Shown here: positions 7,745 through 17,013 of the stretch, one piece after another | How the letters are laid out: every line of letters starts with the position of its first letter | Position numbering within the stretch: position 1 is the stretch's first letter | Assembly (NCBI GenBank): GCA_022565805.1 | Contig: JAIULZ010000023.1 | Location: 1 to 38,729 of the forward strand | Reading direction: 5' to 3' | Length of the DNA stretch: 38,729 nucleotides | Origin: Balneolales bacterium | Lineage (GTDB): Bacteria; Bacteroidota; Rhodothermia; Balneolales; Cyclonatronaceae | The notes under the pieces: generated by a model | What the model saw: the letters and a program-made list of their open reading frames with translations, nothing else | Database searches by the model: none | What the model was told of the DNA's origin: nothing | Program-made: the position numbers and the translations under genes

Positions 7745-8773
7745 TTAATGAAGTGGAATTAAACAGTCGGGGCCTAAATCTTCGATGGTATCACAACCAA
7801 GTAAACACATGGCTATTGTAAATTGTTTTTTCCAGGTATCAAATAACTGCTGTAAACCAACTTCACCGTCTTGAATTACTGCTTTTATTACAGGCTGAGC
7901 ACTCCCACCCAGAGTTGCGCCCAAACAAATTGCCTTAAGCAGATCTAAACTGCCCGTAATGCCTCCAGAAGCGATAATGCTAACATTCTGCTCCTTACCA
8001 AGCTCATTTTTAATTTCCTGAATGCAGGTAGTTGTAGGGATGCCCCAATTATTAAATATCTCTGATACCGGATCTATACTTATTTTCCGATCATTCTCGA
8101 CTTTAGCCCAACTTGTACCGCCAGCTCCGGCTGTATCAATTACCCGAATACCAGCTTCGTAAAGTTGACGTGCAGTACGTCCGTCTATTCCGGCGCCGGT
8201 TTCTTTTACAATCATCGGCACGCTCAGTTCGCCACACAAGACCCTTATGGCATTTAAAATACCTCTGAAACGGGTATCTCCCTCAGGCTGCATCAGCTCT
8301 TGTAACGGGTTAAGATGAATGATTAACGCATTGGCTTGCACACAATCTATCATTTTCTGGCATTCTTCTTTGCCAACATTTTCGATTAGCTGACACCCTC
8401 CTATATTTGCAGCAATAAATGCAGTTGGCGCTATGTCACGAACAAGAGAAAAAGATGATGCAGAATCAGGATTTTCCAGCATTACTCGTTGACTCCCTAC
8501 TCCGAAAGGTATTTTATTTTTCTCACAAAACGCTGCTATAATGGCATTTACGGCTCCACCCCCAGTGTAACCACCAGTCATTGAAGAAATAAACAGCGGA
8601 AATGAAATTGTTTTACCCAGAAAAGACATTGAGGTGTCAATCTCTTTAAGGTTTACTTCTGGCAGAGCTTTATGCCTGAAATCATACAAGTCGAATCCCG
8701 CAGACTTTTGGTAGGATACATCACCTTCCGCACATAGCCTTACATGGTCTTTTTTTCTGGCCTCTATGTTCAT
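7745..8773 (-). CDS. fni: Type 2 isopentenyl-diphosphate delta-isomerase
   Basis: It is an FMN- and NADPH-dependent enzyme interconverting IPP and DMAPP in the cytoplasm. The N-terminal RKKDH (6-10) and the catalytic HxNxxQE motif, HLNPLQE at 153-159 with Q158 and the Mg-binding E159, are intact. A TIM-barrel FMN phosphate site (SGGITGSLDLLKAICLGA, about 269-286) is present near the C terminus. Length (342 aa) is normal. It stands 267 nt upstream of the polyprenyl synthase gene, its pathway neighbour. The ATG at 8771-8773 matches the family start. Confidence 0.94.
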   Translation of the reverse strand: MNIEARKKDHVRLCAEGDVSYQKSAGFDLYDFRHKALPEVNLKEIDTSMSFLGKTISFPLFISSMTGGYTGGGAVNAIIAAFCEKNKIPFGVGSQRVMLENPDSASSFSLVRDIAPTAFIAANIGGCQLIENVGKEECQKMIDCVQANALIIHLNPLQELMQPEGDTRFRGILNAIRVLCGELSVPMIVKETGAGIDGRTARQLYEAGIRVIDTAGAGGTSWAKVENDRKISIDPVSEIFNNWGIPTTTCIQEIKNELGKEQNVSIIASGGITGSLDLLKAICLGATLGGSAQPVIKAVIQDGEVGLQQLFDTWKKQFTIAMCLLGCDTIEDLGPDCLIPLH

Positions 8774-8952
8774 TTCAGCTATATTTTGGAAAAGTAAACA
8801 ATTTAAAAGGTGAGGGTACTATACAGTAACTGAATTCTTAAGAAAAACTAAGGTTTTTTTAAAACAGATTATAATGCTCATAATAAGATACTTGCTGAAG
8901 TCTTTACCAGCCAGGGTTAAAACCTCACCAAATTATAACATAGCATAAACAA

Positions 8953-9468
8953 TTATACTGCTTTGGGCTGCTTTGATTTTTTATAAACGGGTACAAAAGA
9001 ACAAGCCTCACCATACATTAACCTCTCGGTGTAGGGTAAAATACAAGCTGTAGCGGCAGCGTATATTGCCGGGTTGAGCTGTTCAACGCTACATCCTTTA
9101 AAAAGAACTCTTTTACCATCGTATTGTGCCCAATTGTGAGCCTCAAGATTTTTTATAGATAGCGACAGACGAACACTTTCTGGATTTCCAAACACTGTTT
9201 TACTGGCATAATCAGACGCATGAGAAACAACAAGCATGAATGCCCAGTGCGCAATGATTGCGTCTGTAGAACAATGCACAGCAATAATTTTATTTGTACA
9301 ACTAGTCCAGTCAAATTCTTTAAGGGATTCACGAAAATCTTTTTCTTTCAATATCAGTTCCATGAAAAGAAAATCTTTCAGATCGAAAGAAACAATTTCT
9401 GTTTTTTCTACAAACTTCTCTAAATCGAGAGTAATGAGACCCGATTTAGCTACTTTATTTTCAAACAT
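8953..9468 (-). CDS. DUF2480 family protein
   Basis: This 171-residue soluble protein matches the DUF2480 family known mainly from Bacteroidota. The N-terminal pattern (TLDLEKF, then VSFDLKDFLFMELILKEKDFR) is recognisable. So are the central DAIIAHWAFMLV segment and the C-terminal RLMYGEACSFVPVYKK. A conserved Cys lies in VHCSTDA (about 70), another in FKGCS, and one in GEACS. The function is unknown. In many relatives the gene sits near Fe-S assembly genes, and here it follows the suf operon, but the suf terminator (9746-9784) separates it, so it has its own promoter. The ATG at 9466-9468 is the likely start. Confidence 0.85.
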   Translation of the reverse strand: MFENKVAKSGLITLDLEKFVEKTEIVSFDLKDFLFMELILKEKDFRESLKEFDWTSCTNKIIAVHCSTDAIIAHWAFMLVVSHASDYASKTVFGNPESVRLSLSIKNLEAHNWAQYDGKRVLFKGCSVEQLNPAIYAAATACILPYTERLMYGEACSFVPVYKKSKQPKAV

Positions 9469-9812
9469 AGTATTTTTTTATTTCAATGTTGTGCATTTAA
9501 CAGCATGGCAACAAATTTCAACCTTATTCACGGGAAATAATTTCTATATCTAAATTGTATAGAACAACCAAAAACAGGCTTTGAAAAGCAATAAATTTTG
9601 TTTGTATGCAAGGTCGAAGCAAAAAAAGAACAGATACCAGCACCTTTGGTCAGGTTTACAGGCAATTGAGATTGTCGGAGAAATTGTTCATGAACGTCAT
9701 ATAATTCATATAAAAGATTTTCTCGTCAATGCCCTTTTTCCAATTAAAAAAGGCCTTGATCTGTTTAGCGATACAAAGCCTTTTATTAATTTAAAATGTC
9801 ACACTTTTCTTG
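9469..9812. other. Gene-free region between iscA and the DUF2480 gene
   Basis: These 344 bases hold the suf operon terminator (9746-9784) and must hold the promoter of the DUF2480 gene. A 95-codon open frame on + crosses the region, but it runs through the terminator and into iscA on the opposite strand and looks spurious. Confidence 0.6.
9746..9784 (-). terminator. suf operon terminator
   Basis: On the minus strand, arms complementary to CAAAGCCTTTT (9774-9784) and AAAAGGCCTTG (9748-9758) form an 11-bp stem with one G-T wobble and a 15-nt loop, followed by a T run (complement of 9746-9751). It lies 29 nt past the iscA stop codon and closes the seven-gene suf operon. Confidence 0.8.
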
Positions 9813-10151
9813 TCATACTGCGAAGGATTCACCACAAGAGCAGGTTCTGCTTGCATTTGGGTTGCTAAAATGAAATCCTTTTCCTGTAAGACCGTCAGTA
9901 TAATCTAGTTCGGTTCCGGCCAAATACAGAAAACTTCTCATGTCTACGATGAAATTTATTCCGTTGCTTTCAAAAAGTTTATCTTTTGTTTTTTCGTCAA
10001 GACCGCTTTCATCGAAATCCAGCTTATAAGTTAAGCCAGAACATCCACCGCCTGCTACTCCAATACGAAGTAAACAGCCGCTTGATCTATTCTCGGCTTC
10101 ACGAATTTCCTCGATTCGCTTTGCGGCCCGCTCACTAATTGAGATTGCCAT
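9813..10151 (-). CDS. A-type Fe-S carrier protein (IscA/SufA/ErpA family)
   Basis: It carries Fe-S clusters to client proteins. Length (112 aa) and all three conserved cysteines are present: C37 in GGGCSGL, and C104 and C106 in the C-terminal CSCGESF. It is the last gene of the suf operon, 31 nt after nfu. A strong Shine-Dalgarno AGGAGG lies 8 nt before the ATG, unusual in this window, where most genes lack one. The sequence cannot separate SufA, IscA and ErpA roles; the context favours a SufA-like carrier. Confidence 0.93.
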   Translation of the reverse strand: MAISISERAAKRIEEIREAENRSSGCLLRIGVAGGGCSGLTYKLDFDESGLDEKTKDKLFESNGINFIVDMRSFLYLAGTELDYTDGLTGKGFHFSNPNASRTCSCGESFAV

Positions 10152-10159
10152 TCAGAAGT

Positions 10160-10165
10160 CCTCCT
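10160..10165 (-). promoter_or_regulatory. Strong Shine-Dalgarno before iscA
   Basis: AGGAGG on the minus strand, 8 nt upstream of the ATG at 10149-10151. It stands out because most starts in this window have weak or no Shine-Dalgarno, and it fixes the iscA start. Confidence 0.7.
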
Positions 10166-10182
10166 GTTGTTTCAATTTTGAT

Positions 10183-10731
10183 TTAAACAGACTTAACCTC
10201 TATTTCGGGATGAATTCTTTTCACCATACTTTCGATAGCGTAAAGTGTTCCCGTTGTGGCTGTAGGGCAAGTACCACAAGCGCCCTGATAATGAACTTTA
10301 AGTATATTTCCATCTAATCCCAGAATTTTGAGACCACCGCCATCTGCAAGCAAATAAGGGCGTACCTGCTCATCCAGCATATCGTTTATTTCTACGAGTC
10401 TGGGATCATTTAGCGCCTCTTTCGAAACATGTACTTCATCATCGTCTGATTCAAGCACGCCAACGGCTTCTGCTTCCCTAATAGGCGGCGCCAATTTTCG
10501 TAGCAAATCGTTCCAGTCTGCTTCACCGTCTTGTGTAATGGTAACATACTTATCTACGTAATACACATTAATTACGTGATCTATTTCAAAAAGCTGTGAT
10601 GCGAAGGGATCCTTACCTGCCAGTTCGGCAGACTCATAAGAACGTGTAACTCCCTGAGAAATAGGATCTTTAAGCACAAAGCGAATTGCATTGGGGTTTG
10701 GTGTACGTTCTATTTCAGCTATTTTTGGCAT
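10183..10731 (-). CDS. nfu: Nfu-type Fe-S scaffold/carrier protein
   Basis: Two domains are visible in 182 residues. An N-terminal Nfu_N domain (about 4-88, with TPNPNAIRF and INVYYVDKYVTI) is followed by an acidic linker (SDDDEV). The C-terminal NifU-like domain (about 108-182) ends in GACGTCPTATTGT, with the cluster-binding pair C152/C155. It receives assembled clusters and passes them to apo-proteins. It lies 18 nt after sufU and 31 nt before iscA, inside the suf operon. A GGAG site stands just before the ATG. Confidence 0.92.
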   Translation of the reverse strand: MPKIAEIERTPNPNAIRFVLKDPISQGVTRSYESAELAGKDPFASQLFEIDHVINVYYVDKYVTITQDGEADWNDLLRKLAPPIREAEAVGVLESDDDEVHVSKEALNDPRLVEINDMLDEQVRPYLLADGGGLKILGLDGNILKVHYQGACGTCPTATTGTLYAIESMVKRIHPEIEVKSV

Positions 10732-10749
10732 AATAATCTCCGCTGTTTT

Positions 10750-11208
10750 CTATTCTGTTGAAATAATTTCTTTGTTGTTAAGCGCTGCATCCAAAGTGTG
10801 CCAGGCAAGTGTTGCGCATTTAACGCGTGCCGGGAGATCTTTAACTCCTTCAAATACGCGAAGTCTTCTAAGCGCGGGATCTTCCGAAGCACTAATATTA
10901 CCTACGGCCATATTGTGAAATCCATCGAAAAGCTTTCTTACTTCGTCTATGTGCTTTCCTTTTACGACGGTCGTCATAATTGAAGCCGATGCTTTGGATA
11001 TTGCGCAACCATCCCCGATAAAACCAATTTCTTCAACTATTTTTTCATCATTAAGCAGCAAAAACAAATCCAGCTTATCGCCGCACAGAGGATTATTACC
11101 CTTGGCGAAATGGCTGAAACGCTCTGGCTGTGAATAATTTCTGGGATTTTTGTTATGATCAAGAATTACTTCCTGATACAGATTTTTTGATCTGTTATTT
11201 AGTAACAT
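10750..11208 (-). CDS. sufU: SufU-type Fe-S assembly protein
   Basis: SufU is a zinc-containing IscU-like protein that accepts persulfide sulfur from SufS. The metal ligands are all present: C42 and D44 in LCGDKLDL, C68 in GDGCAISKAS, and C131 in VKCATLAWHTL. Length, 152 aa, is typical. The start ATG (11206-11208) lies inside the end of sufS, a 14-nt overlap that implies translational coupling with its enzymatic partner. No sufE gene is present in the operon, consistent with SufU filling the sulfur-acceptor role. Confidence 0.93.
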   Translation of the reverse strand: MLLNNRSKNLYQEVILDHNKNPRNYSQPERFSHFAKGNNPLCGDKLDLFLLLNDEKIVEEIGFIGDGCAISKASASIMTTVVKGKHIDEVRKLFDGFHNMAVGNISASEDPALRRLRVFEGVKDLPARVKCATLAWHTLDAALNNKEIISTE

Positions 11209-12469
11209 TAAAAAGCTCCGTTACTTTATGTAATGCAAGTACCAGCTCATCAATTTCTTCGAATGTATTATAGAAAGACATAGAGGCCCGGGTTGTAGCA
11301 GGTATTCCAAATCGTTTCATTACCGGCTCTGCACAGTGCTGACCTGTTCTCACCGCAACACCTTCCCCATCCAATATAGATCCAATGTCGTGCGGGTGCA
11401 CGCCATCAATTACAAAAGAGTGCAGGGAAACTTTATTTGCGGCCTTGCCAACTATTCTAAGTCCCGGTACCGTAATCAATTTTTCTTCGGCATAATGCAA
11501 TAATGAATCTTCGTATTTCTTTACTTCTACTCTGTCCAAACTATTTAAATAGTCTGCAGCGGCTCCCAAACCAATTGCCTGTGCAATAGGAGGCGTACCT
11601 GCTTCGAACTTAAATGGAAGCTCGTTCCACTCAATATGTTCGAAAGAAACGCTAAGAATCATATCTCCACCGCCCTTAAAGGGCTCCATGCCTTTTAAAA
11701 TATCTTCCCGGCCATACAGAATTCCAATTCCGGTCGGTCCGTGCATTTTATGACCAGAAAAAGCGTAGAAATCAGCTCCAATAGATTTTACATCTACACT
11801 ATCGTGGCTTACAGCCTGTGCGCCATCAATTACGGTAATAATACCCTTTTCTCTGCAAAGAGCACATATTTCCGCTACCGGGTTAATGGTACCCAAAGCA
11901 TTTGAAACATGATTTACGCAGAGGATTTTAACTTTCTCGTCACGAATCATTTCATGAAGGGCATTCATGTCGAGAGTGCCATCATCCAAGATCGGAATTA
12001 CTTTAATTATTGCACCTGTTCGCCTGGCAACCATGTACCAAGGCACAATGTTAGCATGGTGCTCCATTTCTGAAATAAGGATAACATCACCTTGTTTCAG
12101 GTTATAGCCACCATAGCTGTTTGCTACCAGATTTATTGAGTCTGTTGTTCCACTTGTAAAAATAACTTCACGCTCGCTGCTAGCTCCAATAAAAGCGCGA
12201 ATTTTCTCTCTGGCACCTTCATAAAGTTCCGATGCTTCCTGGCTAAGTTGATGAACACCTCTATGCACATTAGCATGATGGAAGCTGTGGTATGCTGTGA
12301 TGGTTTCCATTACCTGACTAGGCATCTGCGTAGAAGCTGCATTGTCGAGAAAAACCAAAGGTTTCTCATACACCATTCTATCAAGTATGGGAAAATCTTT
12401 ACGATACTCCCGGACAAAGCCGGGAGTATTTGTAAATGCTAAAGTGGAGAGTTCTGCAGTTGTTTGCAT
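11195..12469 (-). CDS. sufS: Cysteine desulfurase SufS
   Basis: It is a PLP enzyme that takes sulfur from L-cysteine for cluster assembly. The PLP lysine is K241 in FSGHKMHGPTG; other cofactor residues include TSGTTDSIN (about 105-113) and EMEHHAN (134-140), whose His stacks on PLP. The persulfide cysteine is C379 in VRTGQHCAEP, in the short-loop context of group II (SufS-type) desulfurases. At 424 aa it is slightly longer than the usual ~406 because of an N-terminal extension of roughly 15-20 residues. It lies between sufD (51-nt gap) and sufU (14-nt overlap). Confidence 0.95.
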   Translation of the reverse strand: MQTTAELSTLAFTNTPGFVREYRKDFPILDRMVYEKPLVFLDNAASTQMPSQVMETITAYHSFHHANVHRGVHQLSQEASELYEGAREKIRAFIGASSEREVIFTSGTTDSINLVANSYGGYNLKQGDVILISEMEHHANIVPWYMVARRTGAIIKVIPILDDGTLDMNALHEMIRDEKVKILCVNHVSNALGTINPVAEICALCREKGIITVIDGAQAVSHDSVDVKSIGADFYAFSGHKMHGPTGIGILYGREDILKGMEPFKGGGDMILSVSFEHIEWNELPFKFEAGTPPIAQAIGLGAAADYLNSLDRVEVKKYEDSLLHYAEEKLITVPGLRIVGKAANKVSLHSFVIDGVHPHDIGSILDGEGVAVRTGQHCAEPVMKRFGIPATTRASMSFYNTFEEIDELVLALHKVTELFNVTK

Positions 12470-12520
12470 GAATATTACTTATAACGAGTTGTAAAGTGCC
12501 GGATATACGGCGAAACAAAT

Positions 12521-13861
12521 TTAAACGATATCTTTAGCTTCGATAGATGCGCCGGTAAACGCGGCCACATTGTAGCTTAACTGCTCACGTAAAGACGGCA
12601 CGGGAATATTTTCAATTACTTCAAGTGCGTATCCATAGGTTAACAGCTGAATGGCCTCAGATTTGGTAATACCACGGCTTTGCATATAAAAAACTTCCTC
12701 ATCAGAAAGTTGACCGATGGTAGCACCGTGGCTGCACTTAACGTCGTCTGCGAAAATCTCAAGCTGAGGCTTGGTAAATACATTCGCATCTTTCGACAGC
12801 AACAGGTTTCTGTTTTCCTGAAAAGCATCAATAAGCTGTGAATCTTTTCGGACAAAAATCTTTCCGTTAAAGACCGACTTACCTCTGCCATTAGCAATTA
12901 CCTTATGAAGCTGATGGCTTGTACAATTTGGCTTTAGATGGTCTAAAGTACTATGAGTATCAGATATCTGATCCTGATCTACAAGTACAAGACCGTCTAT
13001 GGTAGCATGTGCATTTTCAGCATCTACAAGGGAAAGCGGCTCATTTCGGAACATTTTAGCACCGTTAGAGATCATGTAGGAGTTAAAATTACTTCCACGC
13101 CCCAGTTTTGAGGCAACTCTGCTGATATGAACAGCTTCTGCAGTTTCACGCTGCATTTTTACGTGCAGTATGTGAGATTCATCTTCCAGAACACTTTCCG
13201 AAACCGAAGTCGTAAAATAAGCATGCTCACCTTTGCCTATAAAATCTTCAATAACGGTTGAATCGCTGTGGCGCTCTGCATAAATAAATACACGGGGGGC
13301 AGTATACACAGAGGCATCAGAAGCATCTGTAACATGCAATATATGAATTGGGTTTTCGAGTGCGACACCCTTCTTTACAAAAACAATTACAGGATCGTGT
13401 GTTACAGCCGTATTAAATGCAGTGAAAGCATCCCGCCCGTATTGCGCAACTTTACCGTAAAAATTGTTTACCTGATCAACCACATTAATCGGTGCTTTGC
13501 TTACGGGTCCGGCATAGCAACCTGTAGGCAACTTATCAACATTAGATAATTCGGGGCTGAAATAGCCATTTACGATAACTATTCTGGCCGACGCAGCTTC
13601 AGTAATAAGAGCATGTTCTATGTCGGAATGCGCTATTCCTGAATTTACGGGTGCAGGAGCGAAATGCTTCCGCACTAATGGTTTAAGAGGAAATTGCTTC
13701 CAGTCTTCATCCCGCAGGCTTGGAAGATCCCATATACTGAGATCGTCGGCGGCCTTTAATCTCGCCTGCTCAATAACAGAAACACCAGTTTTAACGGGCG
13801 AAGAAGCAAGCTGCAATTCCTTAAGATAATGCGTCTTCTTGTTCTCTTCGTTAACTGTCAT
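12521..13861 (-). CDS. sufD: Fe-S assembly protein SufD
   Basis: SufD is the partner of SufB in the SufBC2D scaffold. The protein (446 aa) has the beta-helix region and the C-terminal SufB/SufD signature. Conserved stretches include LVDQDQISDTHSTLDHLKP, the KSVFNGKIFVRKDSQ segment, and DDVKCSHGATIGQL with the conserved Cys-Ser-His. The MQSRGI element and the Leu-rich C-terminal helices follow. Its ATG shares one base with the sufC stop (TGATG), so translation is coupled. It is shorter than SufB and lacks SufB's N-terminal extension, which separates the two paralogues. Confidence 0.93.
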   Translation of the reverse strand: MTVNEENKKTHYLKELQLASSPVKTGVSVIEQARLKAADDLSIWDLPSLRDEDWKQFPLKPLVRKHFAPAPVNSGIAHSDIEHALITEAASARIVIVNGYFSPELSNVDKLPTGCYAGPVSKAPINVVDQVNNFYGKVAQYGRDAFTAFNTAVTHDPVIVFVKKGVALENPIHILHVTDASDASVYTAPRVFIYAERHSDSTVIEDFIGKGEHAYFTTSVSESVLEDESHILHVKMQRETAEAVHISRVASKLGRGSNFNSYMISNGAKMFRNEPLSLVDAENAHATIDGLVLVDQDQISDTHSTLDHLKPNCTSHQLHKVIANGRGKSVFNGKIFVRKDSQLIDAFQENRNLLLSKDANVFTKPQLEIFADDVKCSHGATIGQLSDEEVFYMQSRGITKSEAIQLLTYGYALEVIENIPVPSLREQLSYNVAAFTGASIEAKDIV

Positions 13862-14631
13862 CAGGCTTCTCCATTTACGTGAGTTTCTGTCACAAGCCAG
13901 TCGTAACCCTGATCTTCGAGCTCAAGTGCGAGTGAAGAATCTCCGGAACGAACAATGCGACCCTGCATTAAAACATGCACTTTGTCAGGCTTTATGTAAT
14001 TGAGTATTCGCTGATAATGCGTTACAAGCAGAAACGCGTTCTCTTCGGACCGCAGCGAGTTAATTCCTTCAGAAACAATGCGCAGAGCATCGATATCCAA
14101 ACCTGAATCGGTCTCGTCTAAAAGAGAAAGTTTGGGGTTCATAGCAGCAAGCTGCAGTATTTCATTCCTTTTTTTCTCTCCACCAGAGAACCCGGCATTT
14201 ACACTCCTATCCAGAAATTTCTCGTCCATTTCTACGAGCTTAAGCTTTTCAGCGATAAAATCTTCAAACTCAAGAGGATCCAGTTCTTCTTCACCGCGAG
14301 CTTTTTTAACAGCGTTTACGGCTTGGCGAATAAGCATAGAATTGCTAACACCCGGAACTTCTACAGGGTATTGAAATGCAAGAAACATGCCCATACGCGC
14401 TCTTTCATCGGGATCCATTTCGAGAATATCTTCTCCGTTAAACAAAATCTGACCATCAGTTACTTCATACGCAGGATGGCCTGCAATAACTTTTGCAAGG
14501 GTGCTTTTACCGCTGCCGTTTGGACCCATTATAGCGTGTACTTCACCCTGATTAATCTCTAGGTTAATCCCCTTAAGTATTTCTGTCTTTTCGCCCTCAA
14601 CTTTGGCGTGTAGATTAATTATTTTTAACAC
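13861..14631 (-). CDS. sufC: Fe-S assembly ATPase SufC
   Basis: It is the ABC-type ATPase that drives the SufBC2D scaffold. Walker [10 protein letters not shown] lies at 36-44 (K42). The Q-loop is at FQYPVEVPG (85-93), the signature FSGGEKKR at 147-154, and Walker B with the catalytic Glu in LLDETD (169-174). The H-loop is LLVTHYQ near 201-207. Length (256 aa) is typical. The start codon is GTG (14629-14631). It follows sufB by 42 nt and overlaps the sufD start by one base. Confidence 0.95.
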   Translation of the reverse strand: MLKIINLHAKVEGEKTEILKGINLEINQGEVHAIMGPNGSGKSTLAKVIAGHPAYEVTDGQILFNGEDILEMDPDERARMGMFLAFQYPVEVPGVSNSMLIRQAVNAVKKARGEEELDPLEFEDFIAEKLKLVEMDEKFLDRSVNAGFSGGEKKRNEILQLAAMNPKLSLLDETDSGLDIDALRIVSEGINSLRSEENAFLLVTHYQRILNYIKPDKVHVLMQGRIVRSGDSSLALELEDQGYDWLVTETHVNGEA

Positions 14632-14673
14632 TTTAAATGAACTTTAGAATTAATATTAGTATGTAAAACCCTT

Positions 14674-16125
14674 TTATCCTACGCTGCCTTCGAGTTTAAT
14701 ACTCAGCAACTTGGTAGCCTCTACGGCAAACTCCATCGGTAATTCTTTAAATACTTCTTTACAAAAACCATTGATGATGAGCGAAATCGCTTCTTCCTCA
14801 TCAAGACCTCTTTGTTGCAGATAAAAGATCTGATCTTCACCAATTTTGGAAGTAGTTGCTTCATGCTCTACCGAGGCAGTGTTGTTAGATGATTCAATAA
14901 ACGGAAAGGTGTGTGCGCCGCACTCAGAACCGATAAGCATAGAATCACACACAGAATAATTTCTTGCCCCATCGGCCTTTTTGCCAATTTTAACCAAACC
15001 ACGATAGCTGTTTTGTGATCTTCCGGCAGATATTCCCTTCGAAATAATGGTACTACGGGTGTTTTTCCCGAGGTGAATCATTTTGGTACCGGTATCGGCC
15101 TGCTGATAATCATTGGTTAGGGCTACAGAATAGAATTCTCCAACAGAATTATCGCCTTTGAGAATAACGCTTGGATATTTCCAGGTAATAGCAGAACCAG
15201 TTTCTACTTGTGTCCAGGAAATTTTTGCGTTGTTACCTTTACAGATACCGCGTTTGGTCACAAAGTTGTAGATACCACCTACGCCATTTTCGTCGCCGGG
15301 GTACCAATTTTGTACCGTTGAATATTTAATATCGGCATCATCCAACGCAACAAGCTCTACAACTGCGGCATGTAGCTGATTAGTATCGAACATGGGCGCT
15401 GTACACCCTTCAAGATAGCTTACCTGTGCGCCTTCCTCAGCAATAATAAGTGTACGCTCGAACTGACCTGAATCCTGATTATTGATCCGGAAATAGGTAG
15501 ATAGTTCCATCGGGCATTTAACCCCTTTCGGTACAAAGCAAAAAGAACCATCCGAAAACACTGCTGAATTCAAAGCTGCGAAAAAGTTATCGTTGGTTGG
15601 TATTACGCTCCCCATGTACTTCTTCACTAACTCGGGATGATCCTGTATAGCTTCACTTATAGAACAGAAAATTACCCCTGCTTCTGCTAATTTCTTTTTA
15701 AATGTAGTGGCAACCGAAACGCTATCAAACACAGCATCTACAGCTACGTTTTGAAGCATTTTCTGCTCATGCAAAGGAATACCCAGCTTCTCGTAAGTAG
15801 CAAGTATTTCAGGATCGACCTCATCCAGGCTCTGCTTTTTAGGCTTTTCCTTAGGAGTAGAATAATAGATAATCTGATCGTAATCCGGCTTTTTGTAATG
15901 CACATTTGGCCAATCCGGTTCTTCCATTGTCAGCCAGTGGTGAAACGCCTTTATACGAAACTCAAGCATCCATTCGGGTTCATTCTTTCGTTTAGAAATT
16001 TCCCTGATGATATCCTCATTCAGACCCCGTGGAAATTCTTCATATTCAATGTTTGTCTTGAATCCATATTTATATTTTCTCGATGCGGCCTGATCTACCG
16101 CTTCTGCTTCTGTAAGTCTTGACAT
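14674..16125 (-). CDS. sufB: Fe-S assembly scaffold SufB
   Basis: SufB is the main subunit of the SufBC2D scaffold on which clusters form. At 483 aa it has the expected length. Family stretches include [20 protein letters not shown] (35-54), [44 protein letters not shown], the C-terminal [17 protein letters not shown], and [18 protein letters not shown]. The conserved Cys in LEGCTAP and the Cys/Glu in the C-terminal segments are present. It is the first gene of the operon, so the suf promoter should lie in the 888-bp gene-free region upstream, where an AT-rich dyad occurs at 16256-16275. Confidence 0.96.
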   Translation of the reverse strand: MSRLTEAEAVDQAASRKYKYGFKTNIEYEEFPRGLNEDIIREISKRKNEPEWMLEFRIKAFHHWLTMEEPDWPNVHYKKPDYDQIIYYSTPKEKPKKQSLDEVDPEILATYEKLGIPLHEQKMLQNVAVDAVFDSVSVATTFKKKLAEAGVIFCSISEAIQDHPELVKKYMGSVIPTNDNFFAALNSAVFSDGSFCFVPKGVKCPMELSTYFRINNQDSGQFERTLIIAEEGAQVSYLEGCTAPMFDTNQLHAAVVELVALDDADIKYSTVQNWYPGDENGVGGIYNFVTKRGICKGNNAKISWTQVETGSAITWKYPSVILKGDNSVGEFYSVALTNDYQQADTGTKMIHLGKNTRSTIISKGISAGRSQNSYRGLVKIGKKADGARNYSVCDSMLIGSECGAHTFPFIESSNNTASVEHEATTSKIGEDQIFYLQQRGLDEEEAISLIINGFCKEVFKELPMEFAVEATKLLSIKLEGSVG

Positions 16126-16255
16126 TTTATGGAATATTTTAAGTGGGTTCGCTTTTTCGAATTATGTTATAAAAAACAATCGGATGAAAGCAGTCGTTCA
16201 GTCTCTGCGAAACATATCATCTCTTTTTCATCACTAACACAGAGTACGTTTTGTA

Positions 16256-16275
16256 ATATTATCGGTCAGTAATAT
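16256..16275. promoter_or_regulatory. Possible operator dyad of the suf operon
   Basis: ATATTA (16256-16261) and TAATAT (16270-16275) form a perfect inverted repeat with an 8-nt spacer, TCGGTCAG. It lies about 130 bp upstream of the sufB start. It does not match a site I know for IscR or SufR, and simple AT-rich dyads are common by chance, so this is only a candidate. Confidence 0.2.
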
Positions 16276-16979
16276 AAGCAATCATAACCTTTATTTCTAA
16301 TCAATCTAAATAAGCATTAGTATATTCTAATATTTACATGATAGATTTACTCATCTGGAATCTGTTGCATTTATACTTTTGTTAATTAGCATTTTGCTTT
16401 AATTGCCGAATCAGTTTGATTTATGCAAAAAAAGAAGCCTTCTGCTTTAAACCCGATTCTATACAGAATTTTACACTCACTTAACAGGCATTGAATTAAT
16501 TAATACTAACTGAAAAGCCTGCATTGCTATTTTTCTGAAACATATTTTCCACAAGCCTTTTTATCAATTGGCCCAGCCACATCCTTTTCGGTTTTAACAC
16601 AGAGCAGAGCTCTAAAATCTTTATTCTGTTGTGACGTATTTGGCAATAAATGCGAATATTCCAAAAGTCTTTGATAATTATACGGCAATTACCGTGCCAT
16701 ATTATATTAAACTGACACCTCTTATTTTAAATCCTTATCTAAATAACGACTAACCCTGCCCCGAAAACCCTGTTCTTTTGTCTGTATTTTTAGCAATCAG
16801 AAATTATGAGCTGTATTAAACTAAACTTTTGGCTTGAAATCAGAGATTTATACTCAGAAAATGGGAATGAGATGATATTGGGATGAATCCTATAATTAGC
16901 CGAGGTAACTTACCTTAGCTGCCTTTTATTACCATCGAAACTATTTTTATCCAATATACGCAACGCCATTAATAGCACC

Positions 16980-17004
16980 AGAAGGCCTTGCAAAACCACC
17001 CTTT
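16980..17004 (+). repeat. Relict end of the interspersed repeat
   Basis: The stretch starting AGAAGGCCTTGCAAAAC matches the left end of repeat copy 2 (4248-4272) at 22 of 25 positions, and all three differences are transitions. It stops near the stop codon of the histidine kinase gene; no inner stem follows, so only this end is present. Confidence 0.4.
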
Positions 17005-17013
17005 GATTGTGTT

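Larger units (their letters stand above)
16126..17013. other. Long gene-free region upstream of sufB
   Basis: These 888 bases hold no frame I can support on either strand. They should contain the suf promoter. Visible structure is limited to an AT-rich dyad (16256-16275), a small AGAAG/CTTCT palindrome near 16433, and a relict end of the interspersed repeat (16980-17004) directly after the kinase stop. Confidence 0.5.

Noticed and set aside
9581-9868. 95-codon + strand frame between the DUF2480 gene and iscA
   Set aside because: It spans the suf terminator hairpin and runs antisense into iscA; no recognisable features.
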